A stretch of DNA of 64,000 nucleotides from Agrypnia vestita (Eukaryota; Arthropoda; Insecta; Trichoptera; Phryganeidae): contig JADDOH010005059.1 in assembly GCA_016648135.1 (NCBI GenBank), forward strand, positions 104,869-168,868, given 5' to 3'. Positions 48,660-58,743 of the stretch are shown piece after piece. Each line of letters begins with the position of its first letter. Position 1 is the first letter of the stretch. The notes beneath the pieces are model-generated. The model made no database searches. It was not told the origin of the DNA and saw only the letters and a program-made list of their open reading frames with translations. The position numbers and the translations under genes were made by a program.

Positions 48660-49309
48660 GGCCGGCCGCACTTTGGATACGAATTATTACCGCACGTATT
48701 CGTACGATTATTTTCGTACGTATTGAGCGCGCACATTGATTGCGTCTTGCGTTGGTCACGATCAGTTACTTTTCGCATTTCTCCAATAACGTTTGTGCCA
48801 AATTAACAATCTGTGTCTTCTGAAAAATCTATTGTAACGACAAATTTTATGACTCTATCTAATGGATTCACAAATGCTAGGGAGAATCGAAGTGCAGCGA
48901 GAGCTCATAACATCGGAGAAATACTTAAAAGTTTTTTTGTTCGAAGCACATAATTATACCTTATCTTCATTAAACCAAATTATTTAACTTACAGGTATTT
49001 TTTAGTTCTTTAGAGATTCTCCGCCATGATCTGCGCTGATGGTCACGTAGTTGAATCACACAAAGCTTTGTGGTCAGGTGTCAAATTGACAACATTTTCA
49101 ATATCCATCGTACGAAATCGCAAAAATTCCCAAACAAATCCGGATCGTGTCGGACGTCGCATCTATACCTACGTGCGTACACGCACCACTAAATCGTGTA
49201 CAGTGTGTGATGTTCAATACTACTTCGAAGGTCAGGAATGTAGTTGCGTATTCGTACTTATACGTACTACTCAATTTCGTACGAAAACGCATGCAGTGTG
49301 CGTCCGGCG
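48660..49309. mobile_element. 650-bp TAA-flanked MITE rich in GTACG
   Basis: The ends GGCCGGCCGCACTTTGGATA and, inverted, CGCCGGACGCACACTGCATG are flanked by TAA (48657-48659, 49310-49312). Subterminal TATTCGTACG and CGTACGTATT runs recur on both sides. The ORFs across it look like chance. PIF/Harbinger-type by its 3-bp duplication. Confidence 0.55.
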
Positions 49310-49989
49310 TAACTTATTGTATTACTGCAGTGGGCACTGGACGTTGACTACAAATGGACAGACAGGTTTGCCCGCGCGTCACGCGTTTGCTGCCGCTTCC
49401 TGTAGAACCTTTGCGCGGGTAAATATTGATAAATGACCAATACACATGCGCGCATAAATAATACCGTAAATACACTCTCACGCATGTTTCGCGATATTAT
49501 GTCGCTGTGTTAGTTTTTCCCAGAAATTTTATTGTACTCATTTTTTTCGATTGACTGCAACACGCTATATGTTGTGATAGCTAGAATATTACGAAATGTG
49601 ATTCTTCGAAACAGTGCTGGATGAGAATTATGATTAATAGAATTAGTAATGAAATTTTGGAAAAAAAAATGGAGATAATTTAGACAAGGCCGTATTCTGA
49701 AATAAGGTACTGATACACGTGCTTATTAGTGGCACGTGAGCATGCGCAGTATTGACCTTCTTTAGTCCTTTCTTATTAAATGGCATGTGTGTACGCACAT
49801 TGCTAGTAATGAGCATGCTCATTGGTGGCACGCTCAAAAATCAACCGCCGGCTGATTTATGAGCATGCTAATGTCATCCACCACGAAAAGGGGTATCTTT
49901 TGAGCATGTGTGAACAGGCTTTTTTATGAGCATGCTAATGTCATTCGCGGCTATAGACGTACCACTATAACGTGCGAAGGAACAGAAGT

Positions 49990-50370
49990 TGCCAGGGTTT
50001 AAATTTATTACACAATACATAATGTACTGAACGTCCGGTGACCAGCATCAGAGCCTTCAATAGAAATTTGGTCGGGTAACAGCGCGCTCCGCGGCGGCCG
50101 CTCTATCTGTCAAACTGTCAAACGGTAATATCGGTCCATTATTTGCTTTTTCAGCTTCGCAAAACTCTAATACTTCATTGGCAACCATCCCGGACTGTTT
50201 AGGATGTTTTGGACATAATAATTCAGTGTATATTGGTAATCGAGATGACACAGCTCGCGCTCAAATGCGTAAATAAACTGAATGACAGGGCGAGGGGTTA
50301 CCGCCGGGTGCGGGAGGGGCGGGTTTTAGTTCCAAAGTCGCCGCACGCCAATTTATGTTGGGCAGGCAAT
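49990..50370 (-). mobile_element. Diverged copy of the 14450-14763 element
   Basis: On the minus strand it encodes MVANEVLEFCEAEKANNGPI and LPFDSLTDRAAAAERAVTR, the same HTH-type head. Flanks such as TACATTATGTATTGTG and GCGTGCGGCGACTTTGGAAC are shared with the copy in FAR intron 6. No intact gene remains. Confidence 0.6.
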
Positions 50371-50615
50371 AGTATCGATTATCAGTGCGATCTTCTCAGT
50401 TCGCGACAGATGAAACAAAAATGGCGCGTTGGGGAGATGACAAAACATTACTTTTCGTGACTTACTATAGGAATCACGAATGTCTGTGGAATACTCGGTC
50501 ACCGCTGTGTAAAAATAATATAGCAAGTAATAATGTTTACGAAACTTTATCAAAAGAAATAATGATTCGAATCTTACAATAAAAATTATAAAAACTAAAA
50601 TCAAAAATGTGCGGA

Positions 50616-50880
50616 TGGAAACTCGGGAACTATTTTGATTTATTGGTTCACTTGAATTTTCTATTTCAGTTTGCAATGTTTCCATTTTGAACAAGAGTGT
50701 CTCTATTCTATGACAAGAGCATGCCAGTAATAAGTATGTGTGTTTGATTAAACCCAGGAACTGTTTTGATTTATTGGTTCACTCGAATTTTCTATTTCAG
50801 TTTGCAAAGTTTCAATTTTGAACTAGAGTTCCTCTCTATTCTATGATAAGAGCATGCCACTAATAAGCATGTGTGTTTGA
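50616..50880. repeat. Diverged tandem duplication, about 132 bp
   Basis: Two adjacent copies share TTTTGATTTATTGGTTCACT, GAATTTTCTATTTCAGTTTG and AAGAGCATGCCA, each ending GTGTGTTTGATT. Confidence 0.85.
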
Positions 50881-51227
50881 TTGTTAGCTTTGAGCATGCT
50901 CATTTATGAGCATACTTAAAATAAACATGGTAATAATGAGCAAGTGTGTACAATGTTAGGGAATTCTAGTTTTGAGCATGCTAATGAATATGCTCAAAAT
51001 AAGCATGTGCATCTGTAAGCACCTATAAGCAATATCTTGACAGTTATTGTATAACACTGTAATGCCGTCAGTTTTTTCGTTTTAAGTTTGACAGGTTTGA
51101 AATTAATGAATTCAATCAGAAAGCTCTAAAACGTAAACAAATGTTAAGTTATCGAAGCGGCCTTTCAACGCCTGTTGCGACGGCCGCCTCTCCGTGGAGA
51201 GCCAAAAAGATGCTATTAATGTATACC

Positions 51228-51290
51228 AGGGCTTAGCGAAGACGCTAATGTTCCATTATTTTTGACGGATTGCAGCTAGTGTTAAATAAT
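51228..51290 (-). repeat. Shortened copy of the 46861 repeat
   Basis: CCAGGGCTTAGCGAAGACGC and GACGGATTGCAGCTAGT are the inverse of the two ends of 46861-47075. Confidence 0.55.
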
Positions 51291-51480
51291 GTATGTAAAA
51301 TATTTCTCCACATTAAATAATATCTAAATAAATGTATTTTTAAAATAATATGTGCACCTCGTTTTAAAAAAGAAACATACGATTTGATTAATTTTTGAAG
51401 CTGGCAATGGAAAAAAACGCATTACTGGACGCAGATTTAGGGCAATCATAATATAGGTAGATTCCCCTAACATGCCGGCT

Positions 51481-51878
51481 CTCCATCCATCTTCAGCGTT
51501 ACAACCCTTGGTGGGTCCAGCTGCCTCCGAGAAAGTCCTCCACGCTGCTCTGTCGCTGGCTGCCATTTTCCAGTTTTGCTGCCCCAGGGCCCGGCAGTCC
51601 GAAACGACAACATCTAACCACCGCAGTTTTGGTCTTCCGACACTTCTTCTACCCATTGGGTCGTTAAACACCATCTTTTTTGGGGTCTCCAGATCACCCA
51701 TACGTTGTAGATGTCCCAGCCAGCGCAATCTGCTAATCTTAATGAACTTGACTATGCTGACGTCCTGGTCGAGGTCATAGAGCTCGGTGTTGTATCTTTT
51801 TCGCCACGTTTGACCGTCATTAATAGGTCCACATATAAATGTGTCTAGTCTGTTTTGTGATGGTCTAATTAATGCAAG
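51481..51878 (-). mobile_element. 5'-truncated RTE-like LINE, 11-bp duplication
   Basis: ACATGCCGGCT flanks it at 51470-51480 and 51879-51889. The minus strand reads WRKRYNTELYDLDQDVSIVK, FIKISRLRWLGHLQRMGDLE and RRSVGRPKLRWLDVV. The tail is GATGGATGG. Confidence 0.82.
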
Positions 51879-51889
51879 ACATGCCGGCT

Positions 51890-52337
51890 TTGGTGTCCTG
51901 AGAAGGACTTTTCACCGCGCTAAAATGACGCAGTTCAGATATCCTAGCCAGCAGCGGGTATGTGTTATTTTTTAGCAGTTATACCGGTCGATCGGTGGTG
52001 CATAGTGCAGGTATGTACGTAAGTGCCATGTAGCATGTACCGTGCACGCCTGACACTATTCAACCCCGTTAGGAGCGCATGAACCCGCTGTCGAGTGGCT
52101 GGTCGAGGAAACATGGCGATGACACTTGTTCTAACGGTTCTTGGGTCCGATGGCTAACTGCACTCGAGGACCATTACACCGTAACTTCAACATTCTTTTC
52201 GCTTCGGCTGTGGCGTAGCGAAGAAACCTCTTCGGCATTAAAACAATTCCAATCTGGATGGCGAAAGTGTAGGCTGACCTGGGAGCTTTTGCCGATTACA
52301 TAATATCAAAATACAATTCACTCTCCAAACATTTTAT
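51890..52337. other. Intergenic GC-richer sequence
   Basis: A 74-codon frame at 52079-52303 (MNPLSSGWSRKHGDDTCSNG...) looks like degraded repeat rather than a gene. I cannot name the family. Confidence 0.35.
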
Positions 52338-52340
52338 TTA

Positions 52341-52607
52341 ACGCCGCTACATTTCTTTCCACACAATATGCGCTTATCGAACACACTGAGCGGATCGTCG
52401 GTCGATCCACTGGCGGAACGCTCGCTTCGGCGTCCGTTCGGTTCTCCGCCGCGGAACTTACGTCAACGCAAAATCGGCGACGTCGAGTCTCGTCTTTTAA
52501 ATGCAACGCGCCACATTCGACGGATCGTCCGCACCGCGTACGCACGTATGTTTTTTGCAGATTCGGTTGCGGATTTGACGCAGCGGAAGATACGCTCAGT
52601 AACGGCC
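52341..52607. mobile_element. 267-bp MITE related to 39929-40113
   Basis: It matches the other copy in inverse orientation (AATATGCGCTTATCGAACAC, GATCGTCGGTCGAT, ATCTTCCGCTGCG). It is flanked by TTA at 52338-52340 and 52608-52610. The short ORFs crossing it are chance. Confidence 0.65.
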
Positions 52608-53213
52608 TTAAATATTTAATAAAATGGTGGAGTGTGATTGATTATAGCTAGAAATGTGCGTTTCCCGCTCTGGGTTTCGTTTCTTGCTCTCGCTATGGAG
52701 AGCGTACAGCATTATTTAGGACACTCGTACGCTTTCCTTTTGCCGTATATGATTTTGTGTCTTGTGGCACGTGCATTATTTGACGACTGTAATTTTGTAC
52801 GGTAGGTGTGTACCGTTTGACTAACGCAATCTCGCGCACTGAGTTTCACACTAAACCTGTCTTGAATGAATTTAACGTTTGTATACGCAAAATTCGTATC
52901 ATTAAAAATCACGCTAATTCAAGGTGCGTATTTTTTAAAGTTATCATCGTCAATCTGCCGATGGTTATGCCTGTTGGAAGAGCTATCGCTACGTTGAACG
53001 ACATCGCCTTTTCCAAAGCAGGATTCTCCTGCAACTTTCACAAGAGTTCCCTCTGTATATCTAGAATTGCATAAAAGTAATAATTTTGTAAATGATAATC
53101 ATCAACACGATTTCGCGATTGATGCGAATGATCAGATGGTAGTGTTCTTGATATTTATTTTATGGAATGGAAACATGAACGCTTCCGAAGAGTTGATAAG
53201 GCGGCTTGGGACT
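52608..53213. other. Intergenic sequence
   Basis: No gene is seen. The 88-codon frame at 52808-53074 (with NLPMVMPVGRAIATLNDIAF) has no family I recognise. Confidence 0.4.
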
Positions 53214-53420
53214 TTCGAGATGTGGATTTAGAGAAGAACACTCAAAATAAGCTGGATGGGCAGAGTTATGAATGAAGATGTTATGGTTCGGATGAATAAA
53301 GAAAAAGAGGTAATTAAAACAATAAAAATTCGAAAACTTCAATATCTCGGACACGTGATGAGACATCCAGAAAAGTACGAGATCTTGCATCACATAATGC
53401 AGGGAAAGATCGCCGGAAGT
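53214..53420 (+). pseudogene. LINE reverse transcriptase tail fragment
   Basis: It reads FEMWI, a TAG stop, RRTLKISWMGRVMNEDVMVR, EVIKTIKIRKLQYLGHVMRH and EKYEILHHIMQGKIAG. This is a classic end of insect LINE ORF2 (the L-x-Y-L-G-H-x-M-R box). It runs directly into the 28-bp minisatellite. Confidence 0.8.
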
Positions 53421-53421
53421 C

Positions 53422-53705
53422 GGGATAGAGAGTGAGAACAAGGATAGAGGGGATAGAGAGTGAGAACAAGGATAGAGGGGATAGAGAGTGAGAACAAGGA
53501 TAGAGGGGATAGAGAGTGAGAACAAGGATAGAGGGGATAGAGAGTGAGAACAAGGATAGAGGGGATAGAGAGTGAGAACAAGGATAGAGGGGATAGAGAG
53601 TGAGAGAGAGTGAGAGAGAGTGAGAGAGAGTGAGAGAGAGTGAGAGAGAGTGAGAGGGAGTGAGAGAGAGTGAGAGAGAGTGAGAGAGAGTGAGAGAGAG
53701 TGAGA

Positions 53706-53739
<34 letters not shown>
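53422..53739. repeat. Minisatellite grading into GA microsatellite
   Basis: There are about six copies of a 28-bp unit (GGATAGAGAGTGAGAACAAG plus GATAGAGG), then about twelve 10-bp GTGAGAGAGA units from 53600, then (GA)n to 53739. It begins at the end of a LINE tail. The long Leu/Ser ORF on the minus strand is an artefact of the repeat. Confidence 0.95.
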
Positions 53740-53742
<3 letters not shown>

Positions 53743-54004
53743 GACAGATAGAGAGTATAATAATGTATAATATGTGTTTAATAATGTACATAAGTAAAAA
53801 TATAATTAAAATAAAATGTTTAGTGTTAAAATAGCCGTACGCCCGCGAAAAATCACGGGACATAGTAATTGCAGGATTTTAAAGCTGAAAATTCATAAAT
53901 AGAAAACGATTTGTTTTTATTAAATTGACTATTCGCTTAAAAATAAAACTAAGTATAATAAAATAATGATATATAAAATTACAAAACCGTATAACTTCGA
54001 CCTT

Positions 54005-54062
54005 TGCGTGTTGCATGAGCCATGCGCTGATTGCGTGTGGCTCTCTAATTATCTAAAGTTTT
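54005..54062 (-). repeat. Copy of the 368-420 repeat
   Basis: GCGCTGATTGCGTGTGGCTC then TCTAATTATCTAAAGTTTT matches the 6195-6268 copy, immediately left of SINE copy 2. Confidence 0.65.
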
Positions 54063-54200
54063 AAAACCAATATAATTAATCAATTAGAAAGACATACAGG
54101 AAAATCAAATCCACGAAAAAATACCTACCGGGATTCGAACCACGGATCTCCTCCTATCCGGGGAATATCCGGGGCGTTATCCAATTACTCTATAGCGACC
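54060..54200 (-). repeat. tRNA-derived SINE copy 2
   Basis: On the minus strand the head runs from 54200 to 54124: GGTCGCTATAGAGTAATTGG, then B box GGTTCGAATCCCGG. It continues into the same body as copy 1 (ATTTTTTCGTGGATTTGATT, CTTTCTAATTGATTAAT). Confidence 0.75.
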
Positions 54201-54415
54201 TTACCTGTAAGTCTCATTTATTTATTTTTTATTTTTCATTTATTGGTTTTTTCACAGCCATATAATTAATAAATCTTGAAAAAAATCAATTATTGATGTA
54301 CAGAGCCTTGGGCCAATTACAAGAAAACATATGTATCTACAAGAATATTAAACCAGGATCGATAAAAAAATAATAAAAAACAATATGTCAAATAGTGAAT
54401 TTGTGTGAGTGTGTA

Positions 54416-54681
54416 GGCTAAACTTTATTTTATGGCCTCATGCTAGAATTATTAATGATTTTTAACAAAAAAATATCTTGGTGAAAAATTGTCTATGGTT
54501 CGAGTCATATATATTATAGATAAAATTATTGAAATGTCAAAACGTATGAAAAATCTCCTAACTTTAAAGTGTAATAACTTTTTAAATACTTACGACCGCC
54601 AACTTTTGATTTCAGATTTGACATCACTCAATATACTTATTTTTAAGAAAATCGAGTGAGGCCATAAAATAAAGTTATACC
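54416..54681. mobile_element. 266-bp MITE with 8-bp duplication
   Basis: AGTGTGTA flanks it at 54408-54415 and 54682-54689. The ends are GGCTAAACTTTATTTTATGG and, inverted, GGTATAACTTTATTTTATGG, both continuing CCTCA. The flanks are GT-rich, so the duplication has some chance weight. An 8-bp duplication suggests a hAT-type MITE. Confidence 0.7.
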
Positions 54682-54790
54682 AGTGTGTATTTATGTGTCC
54701 GTGTGTGTGTGCGTTTTTATGTTTTCGTATGTGTATTCACATGTGTGGGAAGAAAAATGTCAGGGATTTTGTAAACTGCTCAAAACTTAA

Positions 54791-55899
54791 GGCGATCGTC
54801 TAGCAGAATGAGCAAATTTCACCATTTTTTCTCATATCTTCTCTTGCGTTTTTTATCACATTTTTGTAGGGACATATCTAATTTTAAAATTTATTCATCA
54901 GGTTACATATATTTTAAATACGAATATCTTATTAAAATGTCATAAACTAAATTAAATAATTGATTAATAAATTACCAAACCTTCGATGTTTTAAAAATGA
55001 AGAAAATTGCTCGACTTTATGGGCCTTTTATGACTGAACGGCGTGTTGAGATGTCTTTTTTATTCAATAATATTACAAAGTAAACGATTATCTTAAATTT
55101 ATTACAATTATAGAAAAATCTGTTAATACGTTTACATGCAATTTATATTAAAAAAAACACTGTTTTTTAAAAAAAATTTTTTTGTGGGTTTTTTTCAACT
55201 CTTTTTACATGGTTGACAACTTTTTTACTTCAATAGTCAAAAGAATAGATATTATAATTTTACAATAAAAACAAAAAAAAATCAAAATCTTTGTCGATAT
55301 TCCTGATTTTAGATATTTAATCAAGACGCAACGTATTTATGACACAATACGCAGTGCCTTGATTAAATAGCTAAAATCTGAAATCGAGAATAATTTTTTG
55401 ATTTTTTTTTGCATTAATTTTAAAATAAAAATGTCTATTCCTTTAATTTATTAAAGAAAAAAGTTCTAAACTATTTTAAAATGATCGAAAAAAACACACA
55501 AAAAATAAAAATAATTTAAAAAACAGTGTTTTTTAAAACATAAATTGCATGTAAACGTATTAACTGATTTTGCAATAATTATAACAAATTTAAGATAAAC
55601 GTTTACTTTATATATAATATTATTGAATAAAAAAGACATCTCAACACGCCGTTCAGTCATAAAAGGCCCATAAAGTCGAGCAATTTTCTTCATTTTTAAA
55701 ACATCGAAGGTTTGGTAATTTATTAATAAATTATAGAATTTAGTTTGTGACATTTTAATAAGATATTCGTATTTAAAATATATGTAACCTGATGAATAAA
55801 TTTTAAAATGAGATATTTCCATACAAAAATGTAATAAAAAACGCAAGAGAAGATATGAGAAAAAATGGTGAAATTTGCTCATTCTGCTAGACGATCGCC
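54791..55899. mobile_element. 1.1-kb foldback (palindromic) element flanked by TTAA
   Basis: TTAA lies at 54787-54790 and 55900-55903. The left arm starts GGCGATCGTCTAGCAGAATG and the right arm ends in its exact complement. The arms match for over 400 bp with small indels. The centre (TTTAGATATTTAATCAAG against CTTGATTAAATAGCTAAA) continues the pairing, so nearly the whole element folds on itself. The 138-codon minus-strand ORF inside is probably chance. Confidence 0.88.
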
Positions 55900-55974
55900 T
55901 TAAATAAAAAAATATTTATTGATTAACATATATTATCCATTTATTAATTCATTTGGTTGATTGATTAATTTGGT

Positions 55975-56050
55975 TCTAAATTTCACAGAACTTTGTTCCG
56001 AAAAAATAGCAACTTCACAATAAGAATGTGTTACTTCCGGAAAGTTACGA
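55975..56050 (+). repeat. Uninterrupted copy of the 39595 repeat
   Basis: TTTCACAGAACTTTGTTCCG and GCAACTTCACAATAAGAATG match 39590-39634, which is joined beyond the transposon to 40970. It gives the empty site for 39635-40969. Confidence 0.75.
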
Positions 56051-56249
56051 ATCTACGCACCGGCAGACAGACAGACGGCAAAATTATTATATTTAGATAA
56101 GGTGCTTTTTAAAATGCGGAACAATTTGGTATACAGAGTATGATTTTATTGAAATAAACGATGGATAAAAGTTACGTTACACCGAGAAGAAAGTAAGTGC
56201 AGGAAATATTCAACGAAATTAGAATACAGGGTTAATAAAAACTGTAAAT

Positions 56250-56935
56250 CAGTGTTTCCCAAACTATGGGTCGCGACCCACTGGTGGGTCGCGAGCGAGT
56301 ATTAGGTGGGTCGCATTCACAATACCGTGCAACACGTCTTGTCCGGGTCATGTCATGTTTATTGTAGAAAACGAAGTTCAACCAGATGTCAATGTAGTGT
56401 CTGCGTTGTCACTCATTTAACAGAGTCGAAAAATAACTTTAAAGCTTACTTCGAAAAAGGTATCAAAAAGTTCGACAGGACTGAAAAATAATTTTAATCG
56501 CAAGCATTTAGTAAAATTCTGGCTTTTTGTTGCTGAAATTTATCCCTGCTTATCTGACGAAGCCATGAAAGTCCTCTTCCCCTTCACCACCTCATACTTA
56601 CGTGAAGTGGGATTTTCTGCCATGGTTTCTATTGAGACTAAACACATAAATAAATTGGACGCATCGAATTCACTGCGATCAAAAGTGACCAAAATTGAAG
56701 TCGACGATAATGCTGTTATGAAAAGATATAGGCAACAAATGCATCCTTCCCATTAAAATACCACATATTAATATTTTTCGTAATGAAAAATGTCGATTAT
56801 ATTTGGACGTTTTTCTTAATTGAACAGTCTTTCGCATAGTTGCAAATATGTACTGGGACTATGTGAGACAAGAGGTGGGTCCCGAAAATTGTTTTTTTTT
56901 GGTGGGTCGCGGTCCTGTCAACTTGGGAACCACTG
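56250..56935 (+). mobile_element. hAT deletion derivative with perfect 8-bp duplication
   Basis: CTGTAAAT flanks it at 56242-56249 and 56936-56943. The ends are CAGTGTTTCCCAAACTATGG and, inverted, CAGTGGTTCCCAAGTTGACA, both followed by GGTCGCGACCCAC-like sequence. The interior keeps only the 3' part of the transposase. Confidence 0.9.
56520..56756 (+). pseudogene. hAT transposase C-terminal dimerisation region
   Basis: EIYPCLSDEAMKVLFPFTTS followed by YLREVGFSAMVSIETKHINK and LDASNSLRSKV matches the hAT dimerisation motif (LFPF.TTYL.E.GFSA), of the ZBED5/SCAND3-like kind. The catalytic core is missing, so this is a remnant only. Confidence 0.8.
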
Positions 56936-56943
56936 CTGTAAAT

Positions 56944-57234
56944 GCATAAAATTTAGGCCGTCCAGCGAAGAAAGCGCTCCACGCAGAACTCGTTGGCTGG
57001 TGAGGTGCCGGAAGACGCGAGCTGCACTGGTCAGACGGAGTTATGCAAGACGCGCATGCCATCGGCGTCTTGTGCCTGAGAATGACGGCGGAGTCGGTCA
57101 CTCGAGGGTAGGGCGTGCAAACTTACCGGTGAACCGGAAAAACTCTAAATTCAATACCGGTTTACCGGTAAAAGGCGTGATGGCGGAATTAAAGAACGAG
57201 TGATTTTAGAGAAGAAAATATTTTGAAAGGATTC
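56944..57234. other. GC-rich unassigned sequence after the hAT element
   Basis: Frames on both strands are partly open, for example CRKTRAALVRRSYARRACHR on the plus strand. This looks like an old repeat or LINE scrap. No assignment. Confidence 0.3.
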
Positions 57235-57860
57235 TAAAAAAACTATCCCATAGAAACCAAGTTTTTGCAATACTCCCCTTCGCTTTGAATCGGGTTTCGT
57301 GTCTGTACACGCGTCGGGCTAATAAACTCATATAGAATGATCCAATTTGAAAAAAACATTAAAACTTCTAAAAATCCAAAACTTTGCTATAATTATTAAT
57401 TTTTTTAAAACGAAAATATGTTAGATAATTTTTGTCGTCGCCACGAGCCTGCCTGCAAAGTTTCAGCTCGATTCGATCACGGGAAAAGGGTTAAAAATCG
57501 ATCCAAAGTTATTTCGTCAGACAAGCAGGCAAGCAGACGCTACGAGTTAAAAGAAAGGGAGTAATAAAAAAGTAACCCATAAAAACCAAGTTTTTACAAT
57601 ACTCCCTTTCTCATTTTCGGATTTCGTGTCTACCATATGCGTCGGAATCTCCATACAACTTACTGAATTGTATGAAAAACCATTAAAAATTTGAAAAATC
57701 CAAAATTATACTATAATTATTATTTTTCTACGAAAATTTGATAGATCTTCTTGATTGTCGCCACGAGTCTACTTGCAAAGTTTCAACTCGATTGGATCAC
57801 GGGAAAAGGGTTAAAAATAGATCCAAAGTTTTTTCGTCAGACAAGCGTAGAGTAAAAAGA
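57235..57860 (-). repeat. Two inverted copies of the 'ACTCCCTTTC' repeat
   Basis: GATCACGGGAAAAGGGTTAA occurs near 57475 and 57797, in the opposite orientation to the copies in FAR intron 4. The spacing is about 320 bp, so the tandem habit is kept. Confidence 0.85.
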
Positions 57861-58189
57861 AGAAAACGAAAGTAGACTGAATGCAGTAGAAATGTAAAAA
57901 AGTGTGTGTTTAAATTTAGTGTTGTTTCATTAACAATGGAAATTCGTGTTATATGATAACATTTTTAAACTACCATATTGCGTGACGATATTTGCAGAAA
58001 GCAGGATAGTTGAGTCTTTTGTTGCATAATTTGCTTATCTGGAATTTTCGCCAATGTAATACGATGCACGCACGCGCATTGGGGATCCGAGACCAACCTT
58101 CGCTAAAATCACTAGTCAAGCTTAAGCTACTTTACTGATTATTATTTATCAAACAAGTACTTTTTAGTATCCTCTGAAGTTTCATAAAG

Positions 58190-58411
58190 TTCAGATGATC
58201 TATCGAATTTTCGTTAAAAAATTAATAATTATAGTATAATTTTGGATTTTTAGAAATTTTAATGGTTTTTTTCAAATTGGAATCATTACAGAAAAGTTTG
58301 ATTAATACGGACGGCGGCCCGATAACAACACGGAATATTTAAAATTTGAATTACTCCGTCGGTATAATAGGTACTTCACTACGAATTTCGAAAATTTATG
58401 ACAATTGGTTC
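58190..58411 (+). repeat. Left part of a repeat copy interrupted by the LINE
   Basis: ATAATTATAGTATAATTTTG and TTAGAAATTTTAATGG, then GGCGGCCC, ATTTAAAATTTGAATTA and CACTACGAATTTCG, follow the order seen at 45720-46083. It stops at 58411 where the LINE begins. Confidence 0.82.
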
Positions 58412-58743
58412 CTCTTGTGCCACAGAAGGCGCCACCGTTGGACGTTCCGACAGTGTTGCTCCGCGCTTCTGTGTTTCACAAATACCTATCGGTATTCCAG
58501 TTTTTTGACTTTTGTACTTGTGAATTTTTGGAAATGACGTCATTCGTGAAGTGAATACCTACGAACATTCCGGTGCTACTGGTAGTACCTAAGGAAAAGT
58601 GGGATTTTCCCCAAGTAATTTTCCGACTCTGGGTCAATTCCCTACTTTGTCGGAAAACCTCGGGAAAATCCCGGAAAATTTGAGAACGGGTGACATCTTT
58701 TTTATTTTTGACATTTTTGGCATTTTGAGTTTTGTGCTGTGTT

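Larger units (their letters stand above)
49706..51023. mobile_element. Longer or composite element of the same MITE family
   Basis: It starts GGTACTGATACACGTGCTTA, ends with the near-complement near 51023, and repeats GAGCATGC, GCCACTAATAAGCATGTG and related motifs throughout. It also contains the transposase relic at 49990-50370 and a tandem duplication at 50616-50880. Whether it is one element or several insertions is unclear. Confidence 0.5.

Noticed and set aside
49026..49436. 136-codon ORF as a gene
   Set aside because: It lies across a TIR-bounded MITE, overlaps open frames on the other strand and has no recognisable motif.
53390..53863. 157-codon minus-strand ORF rich in Ser-Leu
   Set aside because: It is the translation of the GAGAGTGA minisatellite; no complexity or family signal.
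55466..55882. 138-codon minus-strand ORF in the right arm of the foldback element
   Set aside because: The complementary arm has the same sequence with indels that break the frame, composition is AT-driven, and no domain is visible.
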